Shown: positions 1 through 6,399, counted from the first letter of the stretch. The stretch is DNA of 6,427 nt from an uncultured bacterium (GCA_903870305.1 CAIQCM010000105.1:1-6427); one strand, 5' to 3'. The notes: generated by a model from the letters alone, not told the origin. Numbers and translations are program-made.

Positions 1-2222
1 CCGGCGAGTGCCGGAATGTCACCGTTGTTTGCAAGAACGGCGTTTGGCCGACCACCTGTCCCGGCGCGGTTTATCCATCGCCCGAGCTCTGCGACGGCAA
101 GGACAACGACTGCGACGGAACGGCGGACAATGGCTTTGACCTCGGTACGACCTGTCAAGGAATTGGCGAGTGCGGTACGGGCAAGACCGAATGCACCGTC
201 GATCATAAAGGCACGATCTGTTCGACGCTCAAAGGCGGCACGCAGTATCACCCCATGCCCGAGCTTTGCGACGGCAAGGACAATGACTGCAACGGGCAAG
301 TTGACGAGACATTTTTCATCGGCGCGCCCTGCATCGGCATGGGCGCTTGCGCGGCGACAGCCGGCGTTTACGAGTGCGACGGACTTCAGTCTTTCAAGTG
401 CTCGACCGGCGCGCGAGGTTCGAAGAGCAAGGCGACGGCCGAAATTTGTTCCGACTTTGTCGACAATAACTGCGACGGCGTCGTGAATGAAGGATGCGAT
501 TGCAAGGACGGCGAAACCCAGCAGTGCGGACCAAAGAATGCCGACGGCTCGGTCAATCAGACCGGCGAGTGCCGGAACGTCACCGTCGTTTGCAAGAACG
601 GCGTTTGGCCGACCACCTGTCCCGGCGCGGTTTATCCCACCGTCGAAATTTGCGACGGTTTGGACAATGATTGCGACGGCGTTAAGGACAACGGTTTCAA
701 CATTGGAACCGTTTGCCAAGGAGTCGGGGAGTGCGGCGCCGGCAAGTTGGAATGCGCCAGCGCGAAAACGACCATTTGCTCGACCATGCCCGGCGCTTCG
801 CAGGACAAATCGAAACCGGAAATATGCGACGGCAAGGACAATGACTGCAACGGGCAAGTTGACGAGACATTCTTCGTCGGCGCGCCCTGTAACGGCATCG
901 GCGCCTGCGGCGCCGGCAAGTTGGAATGCGCCAGCGTTTCAACGACCCGGTGTTCAACAATGCCCGGCGCCTCGCACGATATGTCCAAGCCGGAAATTTG
1001 CTCCGATCTTATCGATAACGATTGCAACGGCATCGTTAACGACGGTTGCAAATGCACCGACGGCGAAAAGCAGTTGTGCGGTCCGACGAATGCTGACGGC
1101 AGCATGAACACGAACGGCGTTTGCCGGAGCGATACGATCATTTGCAAGAACGGCGCTTGGCCGACCGCTTGTCCGAATGCGGTTTTCCCGACGACCGAGA
1201 CTTGCGACGGCAAGGACAACGACTGCGACAACGTCATCGATAACGGTTTCAACATCGGAACCGTTTGCCAGGGAGTCGGGGAGTGCGGGGCCGGTACGCT
1301 GGAGTGCGCAAGCGCTTCAACGACCCGGTGCTCCACCATGCCCGGCGCCAGCAAGGATAAGTCAAGGTCTGAAGTTTGCGACGGCAAGGACAACGACTGC
1401 GACGGATCCATCGATGAGGATTTCTTCGTCGGCGCTCCGTGTATCGGTCTCGGCGTATGCGGCGCGGGAAAGTTGGAATGCGCCAGCGTTTCAACGACCC
1501 GGTGCTCGACCATGCCCGGCGCCTCATCAGACCAGTCCAAGCCCGAAGTCTGCGACACAGCCATGCAGGACGAGAATTGCAACGGGTCGGTGAACGAGGG
1601 TTGCGCCTGCAAGCCCGGTGATCCGAACATCGTTTGCGGAACATCGAACGTCGGTGAATGCCACTACGGATCGCAATCGTGCCTACCGAACGGCACCTAT
1701 GCGACCTGTGTCGGCGCAATCAATCCGGTGCCCGAGCTCTGCGACGGCAAGGACAATGATTGCGACGGAACCGTGGATAACGGCTTCAACAAGCAGAACG
1801 ACAAGAATAATTGCGGAGCCTGCGGAAACGTCTGCAGCTTTGCCAATGCTTCGTCGCTTTGCCAAGCCGGCGTCTGCGCGCTCGGCGTTTGCAACGCCAA
1901 CTACTTCGACTTCGATAAATCGGCGGCGGACGGTTGCGAAACCGGCTGCATGCCGACTCGCGGCGGGGTGGAGTACTGCGACGGGATCGACAACAACTGC
2001 GACGGCATCGTCGACAACGCGACGGTGACGGTGCAGTCCGATCCTCTTAACTGCGGCGCGTGCGGGAATATCTGCGCGCTTCCGAATGTGGCGGTGAACG
2101 GCTGCAGCGGCGGCGTTTGCGCGGTCACGCGCTGTCTTCCCGGCTATGCCGACACGAACGGCTTGGCGGCGGACGGCTGCGAGACCAAGCTTGCTTCGCC
2201 CGATGGCGGCGTAAGCGACTGA
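1..2222 (+). CDS. MopE-like Cys/Asp-rich repeat protein with multiple metal-binding motifs (5' end outside window)
   Basis: The reading frame is already open at base 3 and runs to TGA at 2220-2222, so 739 residues are visible and the N terminus (expected to carry an export signal) is missing. An internal ATG at 255 is not a credible start because the same repeat pattern continues upstream of it. The visible part contains eleven motifs of the form E-x-C-D-G-x-D-N-D-C-D-G-x-x-D-N, matching the 'putative metal-binding motif' family named after Methylococcus MopE. The D-x-D-x-D-G spacing resembles calcium loops of EF-hand and thrombospondin type 3 repeats. Linkers are of known Cys-rich types (GxGxCGxGxxxC...CSTMPG; CKDGE..CG...GxC..). 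Two NCGACGN modules form the C-terminal end, with no LPXTG, MYXO-CTERM or membrane anchor visible. Such proteins are normally exported and surface-associated; metal binding and disulfides are inferred. The following terminator suggests this is the last gene of its transcript. Confidence 0.9.
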   Translation, partial: GECRNVTVVCKNGVWPTTCPGAVYPSPELCDGKDNDCDGTADNGFDLGTTCQGIGECGTGKTECTVDHKGTICSTLKGGTQYHPMPELCDGKDNDCNGQVDETFFIGAPCIGMGACAATAGVYECDGLQSFKCSTGARGSKSKATAEICSDFVDNNCDGVVNEGCDCKDGETQQCGPKNADGSVNQTGECRNVTVVCKNGVWPTTCPGAVYPTVEICDGLDNDCDGVKDNGFNIGTVCQGVGECGAGKLECASAKTTICSTMPGASQDKSKPEICDGKDNDCNGQVDETFFVGAPCNGIGACGAGKLECASVSTTRCSTMPGASHDMSKPEICSDLIDNDCNGIVNDGCKCTDGEKQLCGPTNADGSMNTNGVCRSDTIICKNGAWPTACPNAVFPTTETCDGKDNDCDNVIDNGFNIGTVCQGVGECGAGTLECASASTTRCSTMPGASKDKSRSEVCDGKDNDCDGSIDEDFFVGAPCIGLGVCGAGKLECASVSTTRCSTMPGASSDQSKPEVCDTAMQDENCNGSVNEGCACKPGDPNIVCGTSNVGECHYGSQSCLPNGTYATCVGAINPVPELCDGKDNDCDGTVDNGFNKQNDKNNCGACGNVCSFANASSLCQAGVCALGVCNANYFDFDKSAADGCETGCMPTRGGVEYCDGIDNNCDGIVDNATVTVQSDPLNCGACGNICALPNVAVNGCSGGVCAVTRCLPGYADTNGLAADGCETKLASPDGGVSD
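3..1805 (+). repeat. Higher-order in-frame tandem repeat, about 552 bp (184-187 residues) per unit
   Basis: Aligning the start of the C-to-A linker gives units at about 3-563, 564-1115 and 1116-1652, with a fourth partial unit from 1653. Offsets are 561, 552 and 537 bases, all multiples of three. Each unit holds one A, one B and one C motif. Nucleotide identity is very high in patches: 27-76 is an exact 50-base match to 588-637, 267-313 an exact 47-base match to 825-871, and 918-952 an exact 35-base match to 1470-1504. The first 76 bases differ from 562-637 at only two sites, both synonymous. The fourth unit is more diverged and lacks B and C motifs. Confidence 0.9.
84..2018 (+). repeat. Eleven copies of the CDGxDNDCDGxxDN metal-binding motif
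   Basis: The 16-residue motifs begin (at their leading Glu) at bases 84, 261, 441, 645, 819, 993, 1197, 1371, 1545, 1734 and 1971. Three sequence classes recur: class A ends in DNGF (84, 645, 1197, 1734), class B in DETFF or DEDFF (261, 819, 1371), and class C in NEGC or NDGC followed by x-C (441, 993, 1545). The eleventh copy is CDGIDNNCDGIVDN. Degenerate copies are 1197 (DCDN in place of DCDG) and 1545 (CDTAMQDENCNG, with inserted residues). The class order is A-B-C three times, then A, then the odd copy. Confidence 0.93.
1809..2186 (+). repeat. Two C-terminal NCGACGN...ADGCET Cys modules
   Basis: The segments 1809-1943 (45 residues) and 2049-2186 (46 residues) each start with NCGACGN, carry a central CxxGVCAxxxC pattern, and end in ADGCET. 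The eleventh metal-binding motif lies between them. This module type often accompanies MopE-like motifs in long, exported Cys-rich proteins of myxobacteria and other groups. Its function is unknown; regular cysteines suggest a small disulfide-stabilised fold, which is an inference. Confidence 0.82.
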
Positions 2223-2269
2223 GAGGGGCTCGTCCGACTAGAGCGGTAGCATCGCTTGATCGGGATCGC

Positions 2270-2306
2270 GGGCGGCGGGGTTAATACCTTGCCGCCCTTT
2301 TCTTTT
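2270..2306 (+). terminator. Intrinsic (Rho-independent) terminator after the Cys-rich repeat gene
   Basis: Bases 2270-2281 pair with 2286-2297 to give a 12-bp stem, including two G-U pairs, with a TAAT loop at 2282-2285. The stem base is GGGCGGC/GCCGCCC and it is followed directly by TTTTCTTTT (2298-2306). It starts 48 bases after the TGA of the Cys-rich gene, so that transcript should end here. The next gene's -10 element begins five bases later. Confidence 0.9.
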
Positions 2307-2310
2307 ATCG

Positions 2311-2319
2311 TGATATAAT
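2311..2319 (+). promoter_or_regulatory. Extended -10 promoter element for the ligase-glycosyltransferase operon
   Basis: The element is TGATATAAT, a perfect TGn plus TATAAT extended -10. The expected start site about 7 bases downstream falls at about 2326-2328, on or next to the ATG at 2328, which implies a leaderless mRNA. No convincing -35 is seen at the usual spacing, because that region is the terminator stem and U-tract; TTGCCG at 2289-2294 sits 19 bases away and is weak. An extended -10 can work without a -35. Confidence 0.75.
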
Positions 2320-2327
2320 GTTTGACT

Positions 2328-3866
2328 ATGCCGAAATTGGCCGCCGAAGTCGCGTCTTTCTTCAAATTTAGGAGCGAATACGAGCGAAAAGTGTTCTTGA
2401 TCGTCGCCATTCTAACCGTTGCGCTCGCCGCGGTCGCGGTGTTCACGTCGCCGCTAAAGGTTCTCGCCGTCATCATCACGCTTATCGCGATCGCGCTCTC
2501 GATCACGCGGCCGTACCTCGTCGTCGTCGCGCTCGCGCTCTGGACGCCGTTCGAGCCGTTCCTTCTTAAGTTCGTCCCGGACGAGCTTTATGTTTATGCG
2601 CGATATTTTCCCGAGACCCTTATTTACCTCATGGCCGGGCTGGTCACCGTTCATGTGCTCTTGGAACGCCGCAAACTGCCGTCGACCCCGATCGACCTGA
2701 CCTTTATTCTTTTCATGATCGCGGTCGTGGCCTCGGCCGTTCTCAACTTGGTCTCGCCGTCCATCGCCGTCTTCGGCGTGCGTCAGATCGTCCGTTATAT
2801 TGTTTTGTATTATGCGGTCGTGTATTTGGCTCCGCCCAAAACGCGGATCCGGCAAACCGTCCTCATCCTTTTTGCCATTGTCGCCTTTGAGTCGCTTCTT
2901 GGAATAATCCAAGCGGCCACGCGCGGATCGCTCGACGCGTTCCTCTTGCCCTCGGAGATGAAATATTACGAAAGCATCCAGCTCACCGTCGGTGTTCAGC
3001 AATTTTGGGCGCCGGGCCAGCGCGTTTTCGCCACCATGGGTCGTTACGACCAGCTGGGAACATTCTTGGCTTTTTTCGGATGCATCGCGCTCGGGTTTGT
3101 CTACGAAGCGAAAAAGCACGTTGAGCACAAATGGATTGGCGCGCTTATGCTCGTCATCTTGCCCGCTTTGGTGCTTACTTATTCGCGCTCCTCATGGTTT
3201 GGTTTTCTGCTCGGCTTTCTCGTGATCGGCTTGTGGGTGAAACGCGACCGCCGCGTCGCCGCCGCGCTCATCGCTTTCGCGGCCATCGCCGTCTCCGTCT
3301 TTATTTATGAAGGCGTCGTTCTGCGTTACTTGGTCGACGTGCCGGAGCAAACGGTCGTCGAACGTTTTTACGAAGCGTTCTCGCCCGAGAGCATCAAGGG
3401 CGAATACTACGGTTTGGGCCGCATCTATTGGTGGATCAATACGCCGCTCGTTGTCGTGCGCTCCTCGCCGTTTTTCGGCGTCGGTCCGGGCCAGTTCGGG
3501 GGCGGGGCGGCCGCGGCGCTGCACAACACGACCGCTTACGACAAGCTCGGCTTGCCTTTCGGCGTCTATGGCACCGACGGGCAGATCGATTGCAATTGGA
3601 TGTCGCTTTGGGGCGAGACCGGCACGGTCGGCATTGTCTTCTATTTGGCGATGATGATCGCCATCGCGCGCACCTCTTATCTTGTCTACAAGCGCTCGGC
3701 TGATCCATGGTCGCGGGGCCTCGCGCTCGGCATGCTTGGCGCGGAGTCCTCGGTCGCGTTCCAGGCCTTTTTTGGCAGTTATTTGGAAGTGCGCACGCTG
3801 GCGCTTTTCCTGTGGTTTATTGCCGCGCTCACCGCGGTCCTCGCCAAGCGCGAGGAACTGGTATGA
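2328..3866 (+). CDS. O-antigen ligase/polymerase-like polytopic membrane protein (WaaL/Wzy superfamily)
   Basis: The 512-residue protein is built mostly of hydrophobic helices, roughly at residues 22-40, 44-60, 62-80, 95-112, 123-142, 150-168, 175-195, 243-259, 268-284, 288-303, 309-328, 432-450, 464-482 and 488-506. A large, probably external loop spans about 330-430. Family signatures include TYSRSSWFGFLLG (Arg287), the GLGRIYWW segment (Arg365), PFFGVGPGQF (381-390) and NWMSLWGETGTVGI with Glu430; these fit the Wzy_C/O-antigen ligase pattern. Members transfer or polymerise undecaprenyl-linked glycans at the outer face of the inner membrane. Whether this one is a ligase, a polymerase or a protein-glycan ligase cannot be told from sequence. 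I chose the ATG at 2328 over an in-frame TTG at 2322 because 2322 lies before the predicted start site. It overlaps the glycosyltransferase gene by four bases. Confidence 0.87.
   Translation: MPKLAAEVASFFKFRSEYERKVFLIVAILTVALAAVAVFTSPLKVLAVIITLIAIALSITRPYLVVVALALWTPFEPFLLKFVPDELYVYARYFPETLIYLMAGLVTVHVLLERRKLPSTPIDLTFILFMIAVVASAVLNLVSPSIAVFGVRQIVRYIVLYYAVVYLAPPKTRIRQTVLILFAIVAFESLLGIIQAATRGSLDAFLLPSEMKYYESIQLTVGVQQFWAPGQRVFATMGRYDQLGTFLAFFGCIALGFVYEAKKHVEHKWIGALMLVILPALVLTYSRSSWFGFLLGFLVIGLWVKRDRRVAAALIAFAAIAVSVFIYEGVVLRYLVDVPEQTVVERFYEAFSPESIKGEYYGLGRIYWWINTPLVVVRSSPFFGVGPGQFGGGAAAALHNTTAYDKLGLPFGVYGTDGQIDCNWMSLWGETGTVGIVFYLAMMIAIARTSYLVYKRSADPWSRGLALGMLGAESSVAFQAFFGSYLEVRTLALFLWFIAALTAVLAKREELV
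3852..3856 (+). promoter_or_regulatory. Shine-Dalgarno for the glycosyltransferase gene
   Basis: GAGGA lies six bases upstream of the ATG at 3863, inside the last codons of the ligase gene. It supports 3863 as the true start and coupling through the ATGA overlap. The leaderless genes in this window have no equivalent. It also encodes Glu codons, so chance cannot be excluded. Confidence 0.6.
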
Positions 3867-5107
3867 AGATCCTCATCATCAACAAATTCTTTTTCCCCTT
3901 CGGCGGCACGGAGCGCTACATGTTCTCGCTTATCGACCTGCTCGAGTCCCGCGGCCACGAGACCGTGCCGTTCGCCATGGAGCATCCCGAAAATGTCATT
4001 TCGGAATATTCAAAATATTTTGTCTCATCTGTCGATCTTTCCCGGCCAAAGATCTCGCGAGCGACGCTCAAAGCCGCCGGCCGCGTTATTTATTCTTTCG
4101 AAGCGGCGCGCAAGTTGCGCCGGCTTATTCGCGACACCAAGCCGGACCTCGCGCATCTTCAAAACATCTATCATCAATTGTCGCCGTCGGTTCTTAAGGT
4201 GCTTAAGGAAGAGGGGATCCCCACCGTGCAAACGATCCACGACTACGCCTACCTCTCGCCTTCCTATGGCCTCTTTGATCATGGCGCCGTTTGCGAACGG
4301 GTGAAACCGCGCAAATATTATCGAGCCGTTCTGCATAAGTGTGTGAAAAATTCCGCCATGGCTTCGGCATTGGACGCTTTTGCATATCGGGTGCATGCAA
4401 CGCTGGGACTTGACGAGCGTTTGGTCGGCCGGCTTATTGCGCCGTCGGAGTTCGTAAAGAATAAATTTGCCGAGTGGGGGAAGAATGTTTTTCGGATGGA
4501 AGTTTTGCCGCACTTTATCGACGCCGATCGCTACGAACCGGAGTATGCGCCCGGCGCCGAGATCGCTTACGTCGGGCGCCTTTCCGAAGAAAAGGGGATC
4601 GGCGTTCTGCTCGCGGCCATGGAAAAGATCCCCGAGGTTCGCCTTAAGGTGATCGGCGCGGGGCCGATGGAAAAGCAATTAAAGGACTTCTGCGAGCTGG
4701 CCGGGCTTAAGAACGTCCGCTTCTTGGGGCGCTTGCGCCACACCGAGGTCATGGACGAGATCGCGCGATCGCGCTTTGTCGTCGTGCCGTCGCTTTTCTA
4801 CGAACCGTTCGGCTATTTGCCTATTGAGGCCGCTTGCCTCGGGAAGACCGTGGTCGCCTCGCGTGTTGGCGGTTTGCCCGAGATCGTGGCGGACAACGAG
4901 ACCGGCTTGCTGGTTCCGCCCGGGGACGCGAAAACGCTCGCTTCTACTATTGCCGCGCTCGCCGCCGACGAACCCAAGATCCGCGCCATGGGCCGCGGCG
5001 CGCGCGCCCAAGCCGAAACGCGCTTCCGCCCCGATGACTATTACAAAAAACTCATGGAAATATACGAGTCGGTTTCATCGGGAACCAAGCCGATGCGGAA
5101 AGAATGA
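3863..5107 (+). CDS. GT-B glycosyltransferase, family 4 (glycosyl transferases group 1)
   Basis: The 414-residue protein has a typical GT-B layout. The N-terminal acceptor domain opens with MKILIINKFFFPFGGTERY, the usual GGxE loop near residues 14-17, and continues with DLAHLQNIYH and TIHDYAYLSP. The C-terminal donor domain has YVGRLSEEKGIGVLL (236-250), VIGAGP (263-268) and the EPFGYLPIE block, where Glu314 and Glu322 form the retaining EX7E signature. It ends with GLPEIV and GLLVPPGD. Such enzymes use nucleotide-sugars at the cytoplasmic membrane face; sugar and acceptor cannot be assigned. The reading frame stays open upstream to 3707, but that part is out-of-frame ligase sequence. The ATG at 3863 overlaps the ligase stop (ATGA) and has a GAGGA six bases upstream. 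Its place after an O-antigen ligase-like gene suggests a role in surface glycan assembly. Confidence 0.92.
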   Translation: MKILIINKFFFPFGGTERYMFSLIDLLESRGHETVPFAMEHPENVISEYSKYFVSSVDLSRPKISRATLKAAGRVIYSFEAARKLRRLIRDTKPDLAHLQNIYHQLSPSVLKVLKEEGIPTVQTIHDYAYLSPSYGLFDHGAVCERVKPRKYYRAVLHKCVKNSAMASALDAFAYRVHATLGLDERLVGRLIAPSEFVKNKFAEWGKNVFRMEVLPHFIDADRYEPEYAPGAEIAYVGRLSEEKGIGVLLAAMEKIPEVRLKVIGAGPMEKQLKDFCELAGLKNVRFLGRLRHTEVMDEIARSRFVVVPSLFYEPFGYLPIEAACLGKTVVASRVGGLPEIVADNETGLLVPPGDAKTLASTIAALAADEPKIRAMGRGARAQAETRFRPDDYYKKLMEIYESVSSGTKPMRKE

Positions 5108-5112
5108 TTTTT

Positions 5113-5121
5113 TGATATAAT
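5113..5121 (+). promoter_or_regulatory. Extended -10 promoter element for pgk
   Basis: TGATATAAT is identical to the element at 2311-2319 and lies in the 20-base gap after the glycosyltransferase stop. Only six bases separate it from the ATG at 5128, so the predicted start site is the A of the ATG and the mRNA would be leaderless. No -35 consensus is visible at 16-18 base spacing, where the sequence is the end of the glycosyltransferase gene. Confidence 0.77.
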
Positions 5122-5127
5122 ACGAAC

Positions 5128-6336
5128 ATGACGCTCCGCACTATTCGCAACATCAAGAACCTGCGCGACAAACGCGTGCTTTTGCGCATCGATGCCAACG
5201 TGCCGGTCGAGGACGGCCAGGTGGTCGATGATTTTCGGCTGTGGGCGGTGCGGCCGACCATTGAATACCTCACCGGCCGCGGCGCTGTTGTCATCATCCT
5301 CGCTCATTTGGGCCGCCCGCACGGACGCGACGCCAAGCTGACGCTAAAGCCGATCGCCAATCGTTTGGCGAAAATTTTGGGCCGCGTCGTTACTTTTTTG
5401 CCGGAGCTCGGCGGTCCGCTCGTGGTCTCCGCGCTCGCCGCAGCCGTTCCCGGACAAGTGTTCATGCTGGAGAATTTGCGTTTTGACAAAGGCGAAGAAT
5501 CGAACGGCGGTTCGTTCGCCAAAAAGTTGGCCGCCTTGGGGGACGTCTATGTTAACGACGGCTTTGCCGTTTCGCATCGCGCTCACGCCTCGGTGGCCGC
5601 CATCACCCGCTACCTGCCCTCATACGCCGGACTGCTTATGGAGCGCGAGCTTAAGGTGCTCGACCATGTTCGCACCAAGCCGCAAAGTCCGTCGGTGGCG
5701 CTCTTGGGCGGTGCCAAGATCGGCACCAAAATTGGCCTTATCAAACAACTCGCCAAAATTTATGATCATGTGCTGGTCGGCGGCGGGCTCATTGATCCCA
5801 TTTTGGTCGCGCGCGGCTTTGCCATCGGCGGTTCGCTTTTGGATAAAGTCCCATCCGCCACCCTTGCCCCCGTTCTTAAATTGAAAAATCTCATTTTGCC
5901 GGTTGATGTGTTGGTAGGGGATCCGGCGCATCCCGCCGCGCCCGTTCATGCGGTTCCTATCGCCATGGACATGCCCTTTGTAATTTGCCGCAAGCCCGAA
6001 TGCATCGTTGACATTGGTCCGCGCACCATGCTGGCTTGGGCATCAATAATAAAGCATGCGAAGACGATCGTTTGGAACGGTCCGGTCGGTATTTTCGAAA
6101 TTCCGCGTTTCGCGCACGGCACGCTCGCACTCGCCCAAGTTGTGGCCAGCCGCTCCAAGGGCCGGGCGCTGGGGGTTGTGGGCGGCGGCGAGACCGTCGA
6201 GGCGCTCGACAAGACCGGCATGGCGCGTTGGGTCGATCATGTTTCAACCGGGGGAGGGGCAATGCTCGAATTTTTGGAAGGAAAGGTTCTCCCCGGCGTG
6301 AAGCCGCTCTACGGAAAGCCGAAAAAGAGCTTTTAG
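5128..6336 (+). CDS. pgk: Phosphoglycerate kinase
   Basis: This 402-residue protein interconverts 1,3-bisphosphoglycerate + ADP and 3-phosphoglycerate + ATP in cytosolic glycolysis. Length is normal for bacterial Pgk. The N-domain has RIDANVP (20-26; Asp22, Asn24), DDFRL (Arg37), AHLGRP (His60, Arg63), LENLRF (Arg118) and NDGFAVSHRAHAS (Arg151), matching the basic 3-phosphoglycerate site. The C-domain has GGAKIGTKI (Lys197, Lys201), VGGG (217-220), LPVD, VWNGPVGIFE (Glu324), GGGET (352-356) and STGGGAMLE, matching the nucleotide site. Departures from the usual sequence are RIDANVP where RVDFNVP is typical, GGAKIGTKI where GGAKVSDKI is typical, and Glu355 where Asp is usual in GGGDT/S. All main catalytic positions are otherwise kept, so activity is expected. 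The gene has its own -10 element and no neighbouring glycolytic gene in the window. Confidence 0.97.
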   Translation: MTLRTIRNIKNLRDKRVLLRIDANVPVEDGQVVDDFRLWAVRPTIEYLTGRGAVVIILAHLGRPHGRDAKLTLKPIANRLAKILGRVVTFLPELGGPLVVSALAAAVPGQVFMLENLRFDKGEESNGGSFAKKLAALGDVYVNDGFAVSHRAHASVAAITRYLPSYAGLLMERELKVLDHVRTKPQSPSVALLGGAKIGTKIGLIKQLAKIYDHVLVGGGLIDPILVARGFAIGGSLLDKVPSATLAPVLKLKNLILPVDVLVGDPAHPAAPVHAVPIAMDMPFVICRKPECIVDIGPRTMLAWASIIKHAKTIVWNGPVGIFEIPRFAHGTLALAQVVASRSKGRALGVVGGGETVEALDKTGMARWVDHVSTGGGAMLEFLEGKVLPGVKPLYGKPKKSF

Positions 6337-6387
6337 GTTTTAGCTTTTAACTTTTAGGTTTTCCTAACAGCTAAAAGCTAACACCTA
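6334..6387. repeat. AT-rich imperfect hairpin overlapping the pgk stop codon
   Basis: Bases 6334-6358 pair with 6363-6387 around a TTTT loop; 22 of 25 positions are Watson-Crick pairs and mismatches are at 6339/6382, 6350/6371 and 6353/6368. The stem contains the TAG stop of pgk. It is built from short related words (TTTTAGGTTTTAGC, TTTTAACTTTTAGG, AGCTAAAAGCTAA). Base composition is very unlike the flanking genes. No U-tract follows it on either strand, so it is not a classical terminator. It may be a 3'-end-stabilising or processing hairpin, a weak bidirectional terminator, or a dispersed intergenic repeat. Confidence 0.72.
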
Positions 6388-6399
6388 ATACCTAGGCAT

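Noticed and set aside
632..1630. A 332-codon open frame on the minus strand opposite the Cys-rich repeats, plus several long frames in other phases (16-486, 487-1107, 1177-1593, 1249-1719)
   Set aside because: The super-unit period is a multiple of three, so any alternative frame that lacks stops in one unit lacks them in all. The translations are low-complexity Arg/Ser/Pro/Ala-rich or repeat shadows, and the plus-strand frame has clear motif conservation and synonymous differences.
84..2018. CRISPR array or non-coding satellite
   Set aside because: Repeats are coding, in frame, diverged at synonymous sites and spaced by related protein linkers, not unique spacers.
2322..2327. TTG at 2322 as start of the ligase
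   Set aside because: It lies only two bases after the -10 box, upstream of the expected transcription start site; ATG at 2328 fits better.
3707..3862. Longer start for the glycosyltransferase, adding 52 residues
   Set aside because: The extra part is out-of-frame ligase coding sequence with no family match. MKILIINKFF at 3863 is the standard GT4 N terminus and has a Shine-Dalgarno and ATGA overlap.
6334..6387. Classical Rho-independent terminator for pgk
   Set aside because: The stem is AT-rich and no T-run follows it on either strand, unlike the clear terminator at 2270-2306.
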